A stretch of DNA of 12,040 nucleotides. Source: an uncultured Cellvibrio sp. (GTDB taxonomy: Bacteria > Pseudomonadota > Gammaproteobacteria > Pseudomonadales > Cellvibrionaceae). Positions 1 to 7,441 of the stretch are shown here, in pieces (position 1 is the first letter of the stretch; each line of letters begins with the position of its first letter). The stretch is from NCBI GenBank assembly GCA_946886255.1, contig CAMPIG010000100.1, forward strand, positions 1 to 12,040, in the 5' to 3' direction. Both the position numbers and the translations under genes were made by a program. The notes below the pieces were generated by a model. The model was not told where the DNA came from, did no database searches, and saw only the letters and a list, made by a program, of their open reading frames with translations.

Positions 1-1915
1 GAGCGGTTTTTTTTGCGTTTTCCTGTTTGCGCAATTTTTCCATGCAGTCGCAAAAGGCGGTGGTTGCGTCGTAATCCGCCTTGGGTGGTTTGTCCTGTCG
101 AACCTGGGTAATGGCGTTCGTGGCCTGCAGCAAATCATGGCTGGCAATAGTGGCCAGCTTTTCCGTATTTTCTGTCCCGTAAACACCCAGCCAGTAACCG
201 AGGATGTGTGACAGGTTGTAGTGACTTCGTTCGTGCAGGAGTTTCAACAGTCGTCCCAGTATCTGAATGTCGCTGTCTTCACAGCTCAGCCAGCCATCGT
301 GATCCGCTTCGCTGGCGGCGAGTTCGGGATGCGTGAGTAGCAGAGCGATGGCTTTTCGCGCTGGTGGCATCAGATATTTGCTCGGCGTATGGGCTTGCAG
401 CTCCGGCTGATAATCTTGCTTTTTGGTGCGACGCGGCTGCCGGTCGACGTAATAACCGTCATAATCTGGCGGCGGCGTTTGTTGGGCAAAATAATCATCC
501 GCGTATTCAGGGTAATCCAGCTCAATCGGTGGTTGAGCTGGATGGTTCGGATTTGCATCCGGTTTGGGTTCTTCCTTGATCGGGGCGGGCGTGGGCAAAG
601 GTTCCGGCTCTGCCTGGCTGATTAAATCCCGCAACACGTTACGATTCAGCCCGGTGCGAGTCGCCAGATTTTCGAACATTAGTTCGCGGAACACCCCTTT
701 CGGCAAACGATCCAGCAGTGGAGCAGCGCGTTTACTGAAGCTGGCGCGGCCCTCCATCGTGCGGATGTTCAGGCCTTCGGCCACCGCGTCAAATAAGTAA
801 TCTTCCAGTGGTACGGCAAGTTCTATCAGCCGCTCAAACTTTTCCGGGCCGATTTGGCGCACCAACGTATCCGGGTCTTCGCCTTCAGGCAGGAACAGGA
901 ATTTGACCTGGCGGCCATCTTTCATGGATGAAAGCGAATTTTCCAGCGCGCGATGTGCGGCGGTACGGCCAGCGTTGTCGCCATCAAAGCAAAACACCAC
1001 TTCATTGGTGTGGCGAAAGGCACGATCCAGATGGTCTTCACCGCACGCGGTGCCCAGTGTGGCGACGGCATAACGGATGCCAAATTGCGCCAGGCTGACC
1101 ACGTCCATATAACCTTCAACCACCAGCAAGCGTGGCAGTTCGCGGTAAGCGAGGCGCGCCTCATAAAGCCCGTACAGTTCCTGGCCTTTATGAAATATCG
1201 GTGTTTCCGGTGAGTTGAGGTATTTGGGTTTGTCGTTGCCCAGCACCCGACCGCCAAAGCCAATCACCCGGCCACGCGTATCACGGATGGGAAACATAAT
1301 GCGGTGGCGGAAGCGGTCGTAAACGCGTTTCTCGTCCTGGTTATGGATCAACATCCCGCCTTCAATCAGCAGGTGTTTGTCCTCGTCAGTCTCGGCCAGT
1401 GATTTAAGCAAATTATCCCAGCCGGGTGGCGCAAAACCTACGCCGTATTCTTTGGCGATCTTGCCGTCGAGGCCGCGGCCTTTCAGGTAGTTAACAGCCA
1501 TTTGTTTGCTGGGGTGCTGGCGCAGTTGGTTTTGATAAAAGCTGCTGGATTTCTCCAGCAGGCTGTAGATGCTGCGCTTCTCCTGCTCGCGCTGTGCCTG
1601 GGCTTCGCTCTGCACTTCGCGCGGTACTTCGACTCCGACCAGTCGCGCCAGTTGCTCCACAGATTCCGGGAAGCTTAGCCGCTCAAAATCCATGATAAAG
1701 CCAAGGGCGTTGCCGCTGGCGCCACAGCCGAAGCAATAGTAGAACTGCTTTTCCGGGCTGACGGTAAAGGACGGGGTTTTTTCTTCGTGGAAGGGGCAGC
1801 AGGCGCTGTAGTTTTTGCCGGTCTTTTTCAGCTTAACGCGATGATCGACCACCTCGACGATATCGACGCGGTCGAGCAATGTGTCGATAAAGCTTTGGGG
1901 GATTAGTCCGGCCAT
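1..1915 (-). CDS. dnaG: DNA primase DnaG (3' end beyond window)
   Basis: DnaG makes the RNA primers for chromosome replication at the fork, working with the DnaB helicase. The reading frame starts MAGLIPQSFIDTLL and is open to the left edge, giving 638 codons without a stop. The N-terminal CHC2 zinc finger is intact (C40, H43, C61, C64, the same numbering as E. coli DnaG). The TOPRIM catalytic core shows VVEGYMD (E267) and FCFDGDNAG (D311, D313). Residues about 425-510 form a proline- and tyrosine-rich linker that joins the core to the C-terminal helicase-interaction domain, which is cut near its end by the window edge. The start matches the family N-terminus, but there is no recognisable Shine-Dalgarno before it (CCGCGACTCTTT-ATG). 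Poor initiation fits the low DnaG dosage known for this operon. It is the third gene after rpsU and the yqeY-like gene; rpoD usually follows but is not visible. Confidence 0.97.
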   Translation of the reverse strand, partial: MAGLIPQSFIDTLLDRVDIVEVVDHRVKLKKTGKNYSACCPFHEEKTPSFTVSPEKQFYYCFGCGASGNALGFIMDFERLSFPESVEQLARLVGVEVPREVQSEAQAQREQEKRSIYSLLEKSSSFYQNQLRQHPSKQMAVNYLKGRGLDGKIAKEYGVGFAPPGWDNLLKSLAETDEDKHLLIEGGMLIHNQDEKRVYDRFRHRIMFPIRDTRGRVIGFGGRVLGNDKPKYLNSPETPIFHKGQELYGLYEARLAYRELPRLLVVEGYMDVVSLAQFGIRYAVATLGTACGEDHLDRAFRHTNEVVFCFDGDNAGRTAAHRALENSLSSMKDGRQVKFLFLPEGEDPDTLVRQIGPEKFERLIELAVPLEDYLFDAVAEGLNIRTMEGRASFSKRAAPLLDRLPKGVFRELMFENLATRTGLNRNVLRDLISQAEPEPLPTPAPIKEEPKPDANPNHPAQPPIELDYPEYADDYFAQQTPPPDYDGYYVDRQPRRTKKQDYQPELQAHTPSKYLMPPARKAIALLLTHPELAASEADHDGWLSCEDSDIQILGRLLKLLHERSHYNLSHILGYWLGVYGTENTEKLATIASHDLLQATNAITQVRQDKPPKADYDATTAFCDCMEKLRKQENAKKTA

Positions 1916-1940
1916 AAAGAGTCGCGGGGGTTGAGTGATG

Positions 1941-1960
1941 AGTTGCTAGTATAAGCAACT
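1941..1960 (-). promoter_or_regulatory. Hairpin just upstream of dnaG
   Basis: A perfect 7-bp inverted repeat, AGTTGCT and AGCAACT around a 6-nt loop, lies in the 57-nt gap between the yqeY-like gene and dnaG. No T-run follows on the minus strand, so it is unlikely to be a full intrinsic terminator. An mRNA processing, stability or translation-tuning element for dnaG is an inference. Confidence 0.4.
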
Positions 1961-1972
1961 GACGCTCGGTTG

Positions 1973-2428
1973 TTAGCGGCTCAGTTGTTCTTTCAGTAAT
2001 TTACTGACTTCACCCATGTCGGCGCGGCCTTGCACTTGCGGTTTGATCAGCGCCATGGCTTTGCCCATATCGCGCATGTCAGTCACGCCGGCATCGCGAA
2101 CGGCTTGGGTAACGATTGCCGACAACTCTTCATTGCTGAGAGCGGCGGGCATGAATTCCTGGATTTGGGAGACTTCGTAGGCTTCCTGGGCGGCAAGCTC
2201 TTCACGCCCGGCGGCACGGTACTGCTGCTCTGAGTCGCGGCGCTGCTTGATCATCTTGTCCAGCACCGCCAGTGCACGCGCGTCTTCTACTTCAATACGC
2301 TCGTCAACTTCGATGCGCTTGAATTCGGACATAACCAAACGCAACACCGCCACGCGCTCTTTCTCTTTCGCGCGCATGGCGTTCTTCAAGGCATCATTGA
2401 TGCTGTCTCTCAGTGCTGTGTTTGCCAT
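1973..2428 (-). CDS. GatB/YqeY domain-containing protein
   Basis: A small 151-residue cytosolic protein of the YqeY family. This family resembles the C-terminal tRNA-interacting tail domain of GatB, a subunit of the Asp-tRNA(Asn)/Glu-tRNA(Gln) amidotransferase. The precise role of free-standing YqeY proteins is not settled; tRNA binding is the usual guess. Visible family traits are the charged helical N-terminal half, the KMIKQRRDSEQQYRAAGRE segment (about residues 58-76), the FMPAALSNEEL turn, and the C-terminal MGKAMALIKP...GRADMGEVSKLLKEQL, which matches the conserved end of the family. It sits between rpsU and dnaG, an arrangement I recall from pseudomonad-like gammaproteobacteria. An ACAGG element about 8 nt upstream can serve as the ribosome binding site. 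Confidence 0.9.
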   Translation of the reverse strand: MANTALRDSINDALKNAMRAKEKERVAVLRLVMSEFKRIEVDERIEVEDARALAVLDKMIKQRRDSEQQYRAAGREELAAQEAYEVSQIQEFMPAALSNEELSAIVTQAVRDAGVTDMRDMGKAMALIKPQVQGRADMGEVSKLLKEQLSR

Positions 2429-2455
2429 GGGATAACCTGTAGCAGAACGACACGG

Positions 2456-2476
2456 AATCCGGTTCAGTACCGGATT
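2456..2476 (-). terminator. Candidate attenuator hairpin after rpsU
   Basis: A perfect 8-bp inverted repeat, AATCCGGT and ACCGGATT around a 5-nt loop, lies in the 66-nt gap after the rpsU stop. In E. coli an internal terminator after rpsU lets S21 be made in excess over DnaG; this hairpin is in the equivalent place. The sequence after the stem on the minus strand is CCGTGTCG rather than a T-run, so it is probably partial termination or RNA processing at most. Confidence 0.45.
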
Positions 2477-2494
2477 GAAACCAAGGCCCGGGAA

Positions 2495-2710
2495 TTAATA
2501 CAGGCGGGTAAACTTCTTGGATTCGCGTTGCACTTTCTTGGCGTGGCGCTTAACTGCAGCAGCAGCGTTACGCTTGCGTACAGTAGTGGGCTTCTCGTAG
2601 CACTCGCGAGCGCGTACATCAGCCAGGATGCCAGCTTTTTCACAAGCGCGCTTGAAGCGGCGCAGAGCAACGTCGAAAGGTTCGTTTTCTTTAAGTTTTA
2701 CTGAAGGCAT
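2495..2710 (-). CDS. rpsU: 30S ribosomal protein S21
   Basis: S21 (71 residues, the usual length) is a small, very basic protein of the 30S subunit platform that helps base pairing of mRNA leaders with the 3' end of 16S rRNA. The sequence is typical throughout: [27 protein letters not shown] at the N-terminus (in pieces: [13 protein letters not shown], then [13 protein letters not shown]), the [10 protein letters not shown] segment, and a basic C-terminus ending KKFTRLY. An AAAGGT Shine-Dalgarno precedes the ATG. It is the first gene of the rpsU-yqeY-dnaG operon, with a good promoter about 70 nt upstream, and is divergent from tsaD. Confidence 0.98.
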   Translation of the reverse strand: MPSVKLKENEPFDVALRRFKRACEKAGILADVRARECYEKPTTVRKRNAAAAVKRHAKKVQRESKKFTRLY

Positions 2711-2780
2711 GTTGTTACCTTTGATGTCTTAATTCATCCTCTGGTGCAGGGTCGCAAACCAGGGAACCTGAGGGGCGCAG

Positions 2781-2809
2781 ATTCTATACACTTCTTATTA
2801 CCGGCGCAA
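2781..2809 (-). promoter_or_regulatory. Predicted sigma-70 promoter of rpsU operon
   Basis: On the minus strand a -35-like TTGCGC (2804-2809) is separated by exactly 17 nt from a -10 TAGAAT (2781-2786, 5 of 6 consensus bases). The start would be near 2774, giving a leader of about 64 nt. That leader contains two short stems (CAGG/CCTG and CTGGT/ACCAG), too small to assign a role. Confidence 0.55.
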
Positions 2810-2901
2810 CCGTCGCTCTGGACCTATGTTAAATACTTACTGGCGCCTGAGTCTGACCGCCTTTATCATACGCCACCCCTGTATATATAGATGGTAGAGC
2901 G

Positions 2902-3939
2902 ATGCGCGTACTTGGGATTGAAACCTCCTGCGATGAAACCGGAATTGCCGTTTACGACAGTGAGCGCGGCCTGCTGGGTCATGCGCTCTACAGCCAGATT
3001 GACCTGCACGCTGAATACGGCGGCGTGGTACCCGAGCTGGCCTCTCGCGACCATGTCCGCAAGATTCTGCCGTTGATTGAGCAAGTGATGGCTGAGAGCC
3101 ACACCACGTCGCAGGATATTCAGGGTATTGCCTACACCTCCGGCCCCGGCCTGATCGGCGCTTTGATGGTGGGTGCTTCGGTGGGGCGCGCGCTGGCTTA
3201 TGCCTGGGATGTACCCGCCATCGGTGTGCATCATATGGAAGGGCATTTGCTCGCCCCGATGCTGGAAGGCAACCCTCCTGCCTTTCCTTTTGTGGCGCTG
3301 TTGGTTTCCGGCGGGCATACCCAACTGGTCAAGGTCGATGCCATTGGCTGTTACGAATTGCTCGGCGAGTCACTGGACGACGCGGCCGGCGAAGCGTTTG
3401 ATAAAGCGGCCAAGATGCTCGACCTGGATTATCCTGGTGGCCCGCACGTAGCGCGTTTGGCTGAGCGGGGTGTTTCCGGGCGTTTCGAATTTCCTCGGCC
3501 CATGGTTGATCGGCCGGGGCTGGACTTCAGCTTCAGCGGTTTGAAAACCTATACCTTGAATACTGTGGCCGCTCATGCACAGGCGGACGGCTTACCCGAC
3601 GATCAAACCTGCGCGGACATTGCCTGCGCGTTTCAGGACGCCGTAGTGAGCACGCTGGTGATTAAATGTCGCCGGGCGCTGGAGCAAACCGGTATGAAAA
3701 CCCTGGTGATTGCCGGCGGCGTCTCCGCGAATAAAAAACTACGTCAGGAGCTGGAAATTGCCTTGGCGAAAATTCAAGCCAAGGTCTTCTACGCACGCCA
3801 CGAATTTTGCACCGACAACGGCGCCATGATTGCTTACGCCGGTTGCCAGCGGTTGCTGGCGGGACAATCGGAATCGCTCGCGGTCAATGTGCGTGCTCGC
3901 TGGCCACTCAACACGCTATCGCCTCTCGCTACGGATTGA
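2902..3939 (+). CDS. tsaD: tRNA t6A37 threonylcarbamoyltransferase TsaD
   Basis: TsaD (Kae1/YgjD/Gcp family; 345 residues, normal length) transfers the threonylcarbamoyl group from TC-AMP to A37 of ANN-decoding tRNAs, working with TsaB, TsaE and TsaC. The ASKHA-fold signatures are clear: N-terminal [11 protein letters not shown], the metal-binding helix [12 protein letters not shown] with H111 and H115 at the E. coli positions, LVSGGHTQL, a [15 protein letters not shown] segment, [19 protein letters not shown] and C-terminal [13 protein letters not shown], whose D305 should complete the metal site. The start is supported by the conserved N-terminus; the Shine-Dalgarno is weak. It leads a compact plus-strand unit with folB 3 nt downstream, and is divergent from rpsU, the classic gammaproteobacterial arrangement. 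Confidence 0.98.
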   Translation: MRVLGIETSCDETGIAVYDSERGLLGHALYSQIDLHAEYGGVVPELASRDHVRKILPLIEQVMAESHTTSQDIQGIAYTSGPGLIGALMVGASVGRALAYAWDVPAIGVHHMEGHLLAPMLEGNPPAFPFVALLVSGGHTQLVKVDAIGCYELLGESLDDAAGEAFDKAAKMLDLDYPGGPHVARLAERGVSGRFEFPRPMVDRPGLDFSFSGLKTYTLNTVAAHAQADGLPDDQTCADIACAFQDAVVSTLVIKCRRALEQTGMKTLVIAGGVSANKKLRQELEIALAKIQAKVFYARHEFCTDNGAMIAYAGCQRLLAGQSESLAVNVRARWPLNTLSPLATD

Positions 3940-3942
3940 TTC

Positions 3943-4302
3943 ATGGATATTGTCTACATCAGAGATTTACACATCGACACCATCATCGGCATCTACGATT
4001 GGGAGCGCCAGGTGCGCCAAACGGTGAGTATTGATTTGGAGATGGCCACGGACATTCGCCAGGCCGCCGCAACCGATGATATTCAATATGCCTTGAACTA
4101 CAAGGCCGTGTCCAAACGCGTTATAGCCTATGTCGAAAACCGCAACGCGCTATTGGTGGAGTCGCTGGCAGAAGAGGTGGCGCAGATTGTGCGCGATGAA
4201 TTCAATGTGCCCTGGTTGCGTTTGCGCTTGAGCAAACCCGGTGCTATTCGCGGTGCGCGCGATGTCGGTTTGGTTATCGAGCGAGGGGCGAAGCCGCAAT
4301 GA
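3943..4302 (+). CDS. folB: Dihydroneopterin aldolase FolB
   Basis: FolB (119 residues) cleaves 7,8-dihydroneopterin to 6-hydroxymethyl-7,8-dihydropterin and glycolaldehyde in the folate pathway, and can epimerise to the monapterin form. It aligns by eye with E. coli FolB: MDIVYIRDLHIDTIIGIYDWE at the start (read as MDIVYIRDL and IIGIYDWE, E21), LNYKAVSKRV (Y53), LVESLAEEVAQIV (E73), and the LSKPGAIRGARDVGLVIERG signature with the catalytic K98. The ATG is 3 nt after the tsaD stop, with only a weak CGGA element, so translation is probably coupled. Its stop overlaps the folK start as ATGA. Confidence 0.97.
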   Translation: MDIVYIRDLHIDTIIGIYDWERQVRQTVSIDLEMATDIRQAAATDDIQYALNYKAVSKRVIAYVENRNALLVESLAEEVAQIVRDEFNVPWLRLRLSKPGAIRGARDVGLVIERGAKPQ

Positions 4303-4817
4303 TTAAGGTGTACCTCGGCTTGGGCAGCAACATTCATCGCCATCAACATATCGCGGCAGCACTGGATGCCTTGCATGACACCTTTGGTGAATTAAATATC
4401 TCCACCGTTTACGAAAGTAAATCGGTCGGCTTTAACGGGAGTAATTTTTTCAATCTGGTGGTGGGGGTTCAGACAGCACTGTCGATTCCAGAGCTATCAA
4501 ACGTGCTAAAAAAAATCGAAGATGACAACGGCCGCTGCCGGCAAGGTCCCAAGTTCAGTCCCCGGACTCTGGATATCGATATTCTCACTTACGGTAATTT
4601 TGTCGGTGTTGAGAATGGCATCGCGCTGCCGCGCGCTGAGGTTATTAAAAATGCTTTTGTTTTATTGCCTTTGGCTGATATCGCGGCCAAAGAGGTTCAC
4701 CCTGAATTGCAAAAAACCTATTCAGCGTTATGGCAGGCTTATGATAAAGCTTCGCAATCATTGTGGCCGGTAGATTTTTATTGGAAAGGGCAAAAAATTT
4801 CTTCTGCCGCTGCGTAG
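4299..4817 (+). CDS. folK: HPPK, pyrophosphokinase FolK
   Basis: FolK transfers pyrophosphate from ATP to 6-hydroxymethyl-7,8-dihydropterin, the product of FolB encoded just upstream. The 172-residue protein has the HPPK N-terminus KVYLGLGSNI, the substrate-side NFFNLVVGVQT stretch, and the catalytic signature GPKFSPRTLDIDIL with metal-binding D92 and D94. It overlaps folB by 4 nt (ATGA), which implies translational coupling of two sequential enzymes. Bacteria of this group may carry a second HPPK elsewhere, so this could be one of two paralogues (family knowledge, not visible here). It converges on the CorA-like gene with only 25 nt between stops and no clear terminator. Confidence 0.96.
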   Translation: MIKVYLGLGSNIHRHQHIAAALDALHDTFGELNISTVYESKSVGFNGSNFFNLVVGVQTALSIPELSNVLKKIEDDNGRCRQGPKFSPRTLDIDILTYGNFVGVENGIALPRAEVIKNAFVLLPLADIAAKEVHPELQKTYSALWQAYDKASQSLWPVDFYWKGQKISSAAA

Positions 4818-4842
4818 CGTGCTGTCGGGCATCCCAAAATGA

Positions 4843-5808
4843 TTACAGCCACTTTTTATAAGCAAACCAACCGAATCCAGCTGCGACCAATAACATGACA
4901 CCCCACGCATAAAAATAGCCATATTGCATCCGCAATTCCGGCATATTTTCGAAATTCATGCCATAGATACCTGCAATAAATGTGAGGGGAACAAAAATCG
5001 CCGTAATAACGGTCAGCACCTTCATAGTGTTGTTTAGCATATGTGAGGAAATTGAGAGATAACCTTCAATCAGGTCACCGCAAATCTCGTAATACATAGT
5101 GCACAAACCATGCAGGCGTTCGCAACGTTCAAATAAATCCTGTAAGGCGTGCTCGATGTCGCCATCCTCATCAATCCAGGTCTGGGGAATATTTTTCAGT
5201 AAATTCGTGGTGAGGCGTTCGTGATAACTGAAGATACGTTTTAGCTTGCGTAAACGGGATTTGTAAGCAATCAGCTCACGCATGGTTTCGTCGTTGGGCC
5301 GCTCCTGCATGCAATCTTCCAGTTCATTCAGATTGGGCTCAAAAGCCAGAATGGCTTCCAGGTAACGTCCCACGGAATAATGCATAGTACTAATAGCAAG
5401 TAGTGCAGGGCTCCGAAGTAAATTATCTTTGGCGGCCATCTCCCAGCCATGACGCACGCCTGTGGATGGCCGCGGATGACAACTGATGACGGAACGCTCG
5501 CCGACAAACAGGGCAATCGTCATCTGCTCAATCGTCAGGTCTTCGTTAAATTGGGTAATGCCGCGATATAAAATTAACGTATGGTCTTCGAACGCTTCTG
5601 TTTTGGGCGGGTGACGAAAACGCTGTACATCTTCAATCGCCAGCGGGTGGCAGTCGAGTGACTCAAGCATCCTGCGCTCATCTTCCGGTGATTCGCTTTC
5701 CAAATCGATCCAGATATAAGCGCCGATGTCGGCCTGCCAGAGAGGGATTTGTTCCACGCCGCCCTGCGTTAGCCTTCCTTCCGCCGTCAGCAGTTGAGTT
5801 TTAATCAT
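4843..5808 (-). CDS. CorA-family divalent cation transporter
   Basis: A 321-residue inner-membrane protein of the CorA (Mg2+/Co2+, or ZntB-like) family, which forms pentameric channels. The first 255 or so residues are the soluble alpha/beta and long-helix cytoplasmic domain. The C-terminus has the two expected membrane helices (about 258-281 and 300-318) separated by the diagnostic YGMNFENMPEL selectivity loop, with GMN at 283-285. The end FAYKKWL resembles the basic tail of CorA. An AAGGA Shine-Dalgarno precedes the ATG by about 7 nt. It begins 18 nt after the RimK-like gene, so the two are likely co-transcribed. CorA proper and relatives that differ in ion preference or direction cannot be told apart by reading. 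Confidence 0.93.
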   Translation of the reverse strand: MIKTQLLTAEGRLTQGGVEQIPLWQADIGAYIWIDLESESPEDERRMLESLDCHPLAIEDVQRFRHPPKTEAFEDHTLILYRGITQFNEDLTIEQMTIALFVGERSVISCHPRPSTGVRHGWEMAAKDNLLRSPALLAISTMHYSVGRYLEAILAFEPNLNELEDCMQERPNDETMRELIAYKSRLRKLKRIFSYHERLTTNLLKNIPQTWIDEDGDIEHALQDLFERCERLHGLCTMYYEICGDLIEGYLSISSHMLNNTMKVLTVITAIFVPLTFIAGIYGMNFENMPELRMQYGYFYAWGVMLLVAAGFGWFAYKKWL

Positions 5809-5826
5809 CTTGTTTTCCTTGGATCG

Positions 5827-7320
5827 TTAAATCGACAGCTCTTCTTTCAGGTGGCGAATCTTCTGCACGCGGTGAATAAATTCTTGCAGGATCATGTGAT
5901 AGAGCTCATCGCCGATAAATTCATCTTCTACCCCCGCATCAATGCTGGGGTTGTCATTAATTTCAATGACTACCACCCGATCTTTCAGTTGCTTCAAGTC
6001 AACACCATAAAGTCCGTTGCCGATCATACTGGCTGCTTTAATTGCTGTGCTGATCACCGCCTTGGGTACTTCGTAGGTCGGCATAGTGACAAAACCACCG
6101 GAGGGGTCAGTTTTGTTGTTGTGATCATAGATTTGCCAATGATCGCGTGCCATAAAATATTTGCACGCATACAAGGGTTTGCCATTCAAAACACCGACAC
6201 GCCAATCGTAATCGGTATAAACAAATTCCTGTGCAAGCAATAAAGCAGAATGTTTCAGTAGTTCCGCCACACCCTGATCGAGCGTGGCACGATCAACAGC
6301 CTTAACCATGCCGCGCGAAAACGAACCGTCAGGAATTTTCAAAATCAAAGGGAAACCTAATTCGTCCGCGATTTTATCGAGAATCACCGGCGATTGATTG
6401 GAAATCAAGCGCGTCTTGGGTGTCGGAATCCCGCGTGTGGAAAACAGGTCGGCCAGATACACTTTGTTGGTGCAACGAATGATAGATTGCGGATCATCCA
6501 TCACCGCCAGACCTTCTGCTTCGGCACGGCAGGCAAACTGAAAGGTGTGATGATTAATGTTGGTTGTTTCGCGGATAAACAACATGTCGTATTCCGGCAA
6601 CTTGCGGATATCCTTGCGGCCGATAAAATCAACTTGTATGCCGAGCTTGCTGCCGATCTTGACAAATTTCTTTAAGGCTTTGTCATCGCTGGGAGGCAAG
6701 GGATCGTCGGGATTAACCAATATGGCCATATCGTAGCGGCTAATCTTCTGCGCCTTTTGCTTACGCCACAGTTGCGCACTGAAGTGATCGAGCGCGTTGG
6801 CAAAGGCTTCCTGTTCCGCGTCCTGTTTCAAGCTGTGCAGGGCGGTCACCTTTAAGCTGCTTACTCGCCAACTGCCATCCCACTCCAGTTCCGCGCGCAT
6901 AATGGGGCAGGGTTGCTGCTCAAAAAGTTCACGCGCCAGTTTTTGCAACTCCGGTACACTGCTTTCGCCGAAAAATATCCAGAAAGCCAGTTTCGGCTCA
7001 TCGCGCGACGCCAGCTTTTTCAGAAATTTTTCAGATTGGCTATGCAGGTGTTCCTGGATAATTGCGAAAGAATGTTGGTTGCGCAGATCATTGAGTGTCT
7101 TAACCGAAGGGATAACCGAATGCCCGCGCGCCTCAGCCAGTAATGAACAATAATAACCTTTGCTGAGGTAGCCGAATTTACGACACAGATTAATCACGCG
7201 GGTACGATTGGTTTTGGTGGTGCTGAGTTGCAGATAATTGTCGAAAGTGATGACATGTTGGCTGGGAAAATAGGGCGCCCAGTCCTGTTCAGATTCAACC
7301 ACAATTAACAGACGCGACAT
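5827..7320 (-). CDS. RimK-like ATP-grasp ligase with RLAN domain
   Basis: A 497-residue cytosolic protein. The N-terminal half (about 1-190) fits the RLAN domain (RimK-like ATP-grasp N-terminal) and starts MSRLLIVVESEQDW. The C-terminal half (about 195-490) is a RimK-type ATP-grasp ligase: pre-ATP-grasp strand DMAILVNPDDPLPP, MLFIRETTNINHHTFQFA, ATP-binding PLILKIPDGSFSRGMVKA (K328), AQEFVYTDYDWRVGVLNG (E365, R374), and metal-binding VVVIEINDNPSIDAG (E453, N455, N457). RimK relatives join amino acids, often glutamate, to protein or small-molecule carboxylates; for RLAN proteins the substrate is unknown. It has a strong GGAGAGG Shine-Dalgarno 11 nt before the ATG. The CorA-like gene follows 18 nt later. 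The GNAT, amidoligase or peptidase neighbours reported for some RLAN clusters are absent here. All expected catalytic residues look intact. Confidence 0.9.
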   Translation of the reverse strand: MSRLLIVVESEQDWAPYFPSQHVITFDNYLQLSTTKTNRTRVINLCRKFGYLSKGYYCSLLAEARGHSVIPSVKTLNDLRNQHSFAIIQEHLHSQSEKFLKKLASRDEPKLAFWIFFGESSVPELQKLARELFEQQPCPIMRAELEWDGSWRVSSLKVTALHSLKQDAEQEAFANALDHFSAQLWRKQKAQKISRYDMAILVNPDDPLPPSDDKALKKFVKIGSKLGIQVDFIGRKDIRKLPEYDMLFIRETTNINHHTFQFACRAEAEGLAVMDDPQSIIRCTNKVYLADLFSTRGIPTPKTRLISNQSPVILDKIADELGFPLILKIPDGSFSRGMVKAVDRATLDQGVAELLKHSALLLAQEFVYTDYDWRVGVLNGKPLYACKYFMARDHWQIYDHNNKTDPSGGFVTMPTYEVPKAVISTAIKAASMIGNGLYGVDLKQLKDRVVVIEINDNPSIDAGVEDEFIGDELYHMILQEFIHRVQKIRHLKEELSI

Positions 7321-7441
7321 TGAGAATTTAACCTCTCCATTAAAAATTCATGCTGTTTAGCTTAGCGTTTTTTGGCGTTGGTGCCAGTGTCTTACCCGGT
7401 TTATTCTGTATTGGTTTCCACATTTTTTCGGGTTGTATGCC

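Noticed and set aside
922..1263. 113-codon minus-strand open frame within dnaG
   Set aside because: It overlaps the TOPRIM region of dnaG in another frame on the same strand, has no family features, and is Trp/His/Ala-rich as expected for a shifted frame of a GC-biased gene.
2882..2889. TATATATA as the -10 of a tsaD promoter
   Set aside because: No acceptable -35 lies 16-18 nt upstream (the best, CTGACC, is 23 nt away), and the element is within 20 nt of the start codon.
2866..3324. 152-codon minus-strand open frame opposite tsaD
   Set aside because: It is fully antisense to the conserved N-terminal part of tsaD and has no recognisable domain or ribosome binding site.
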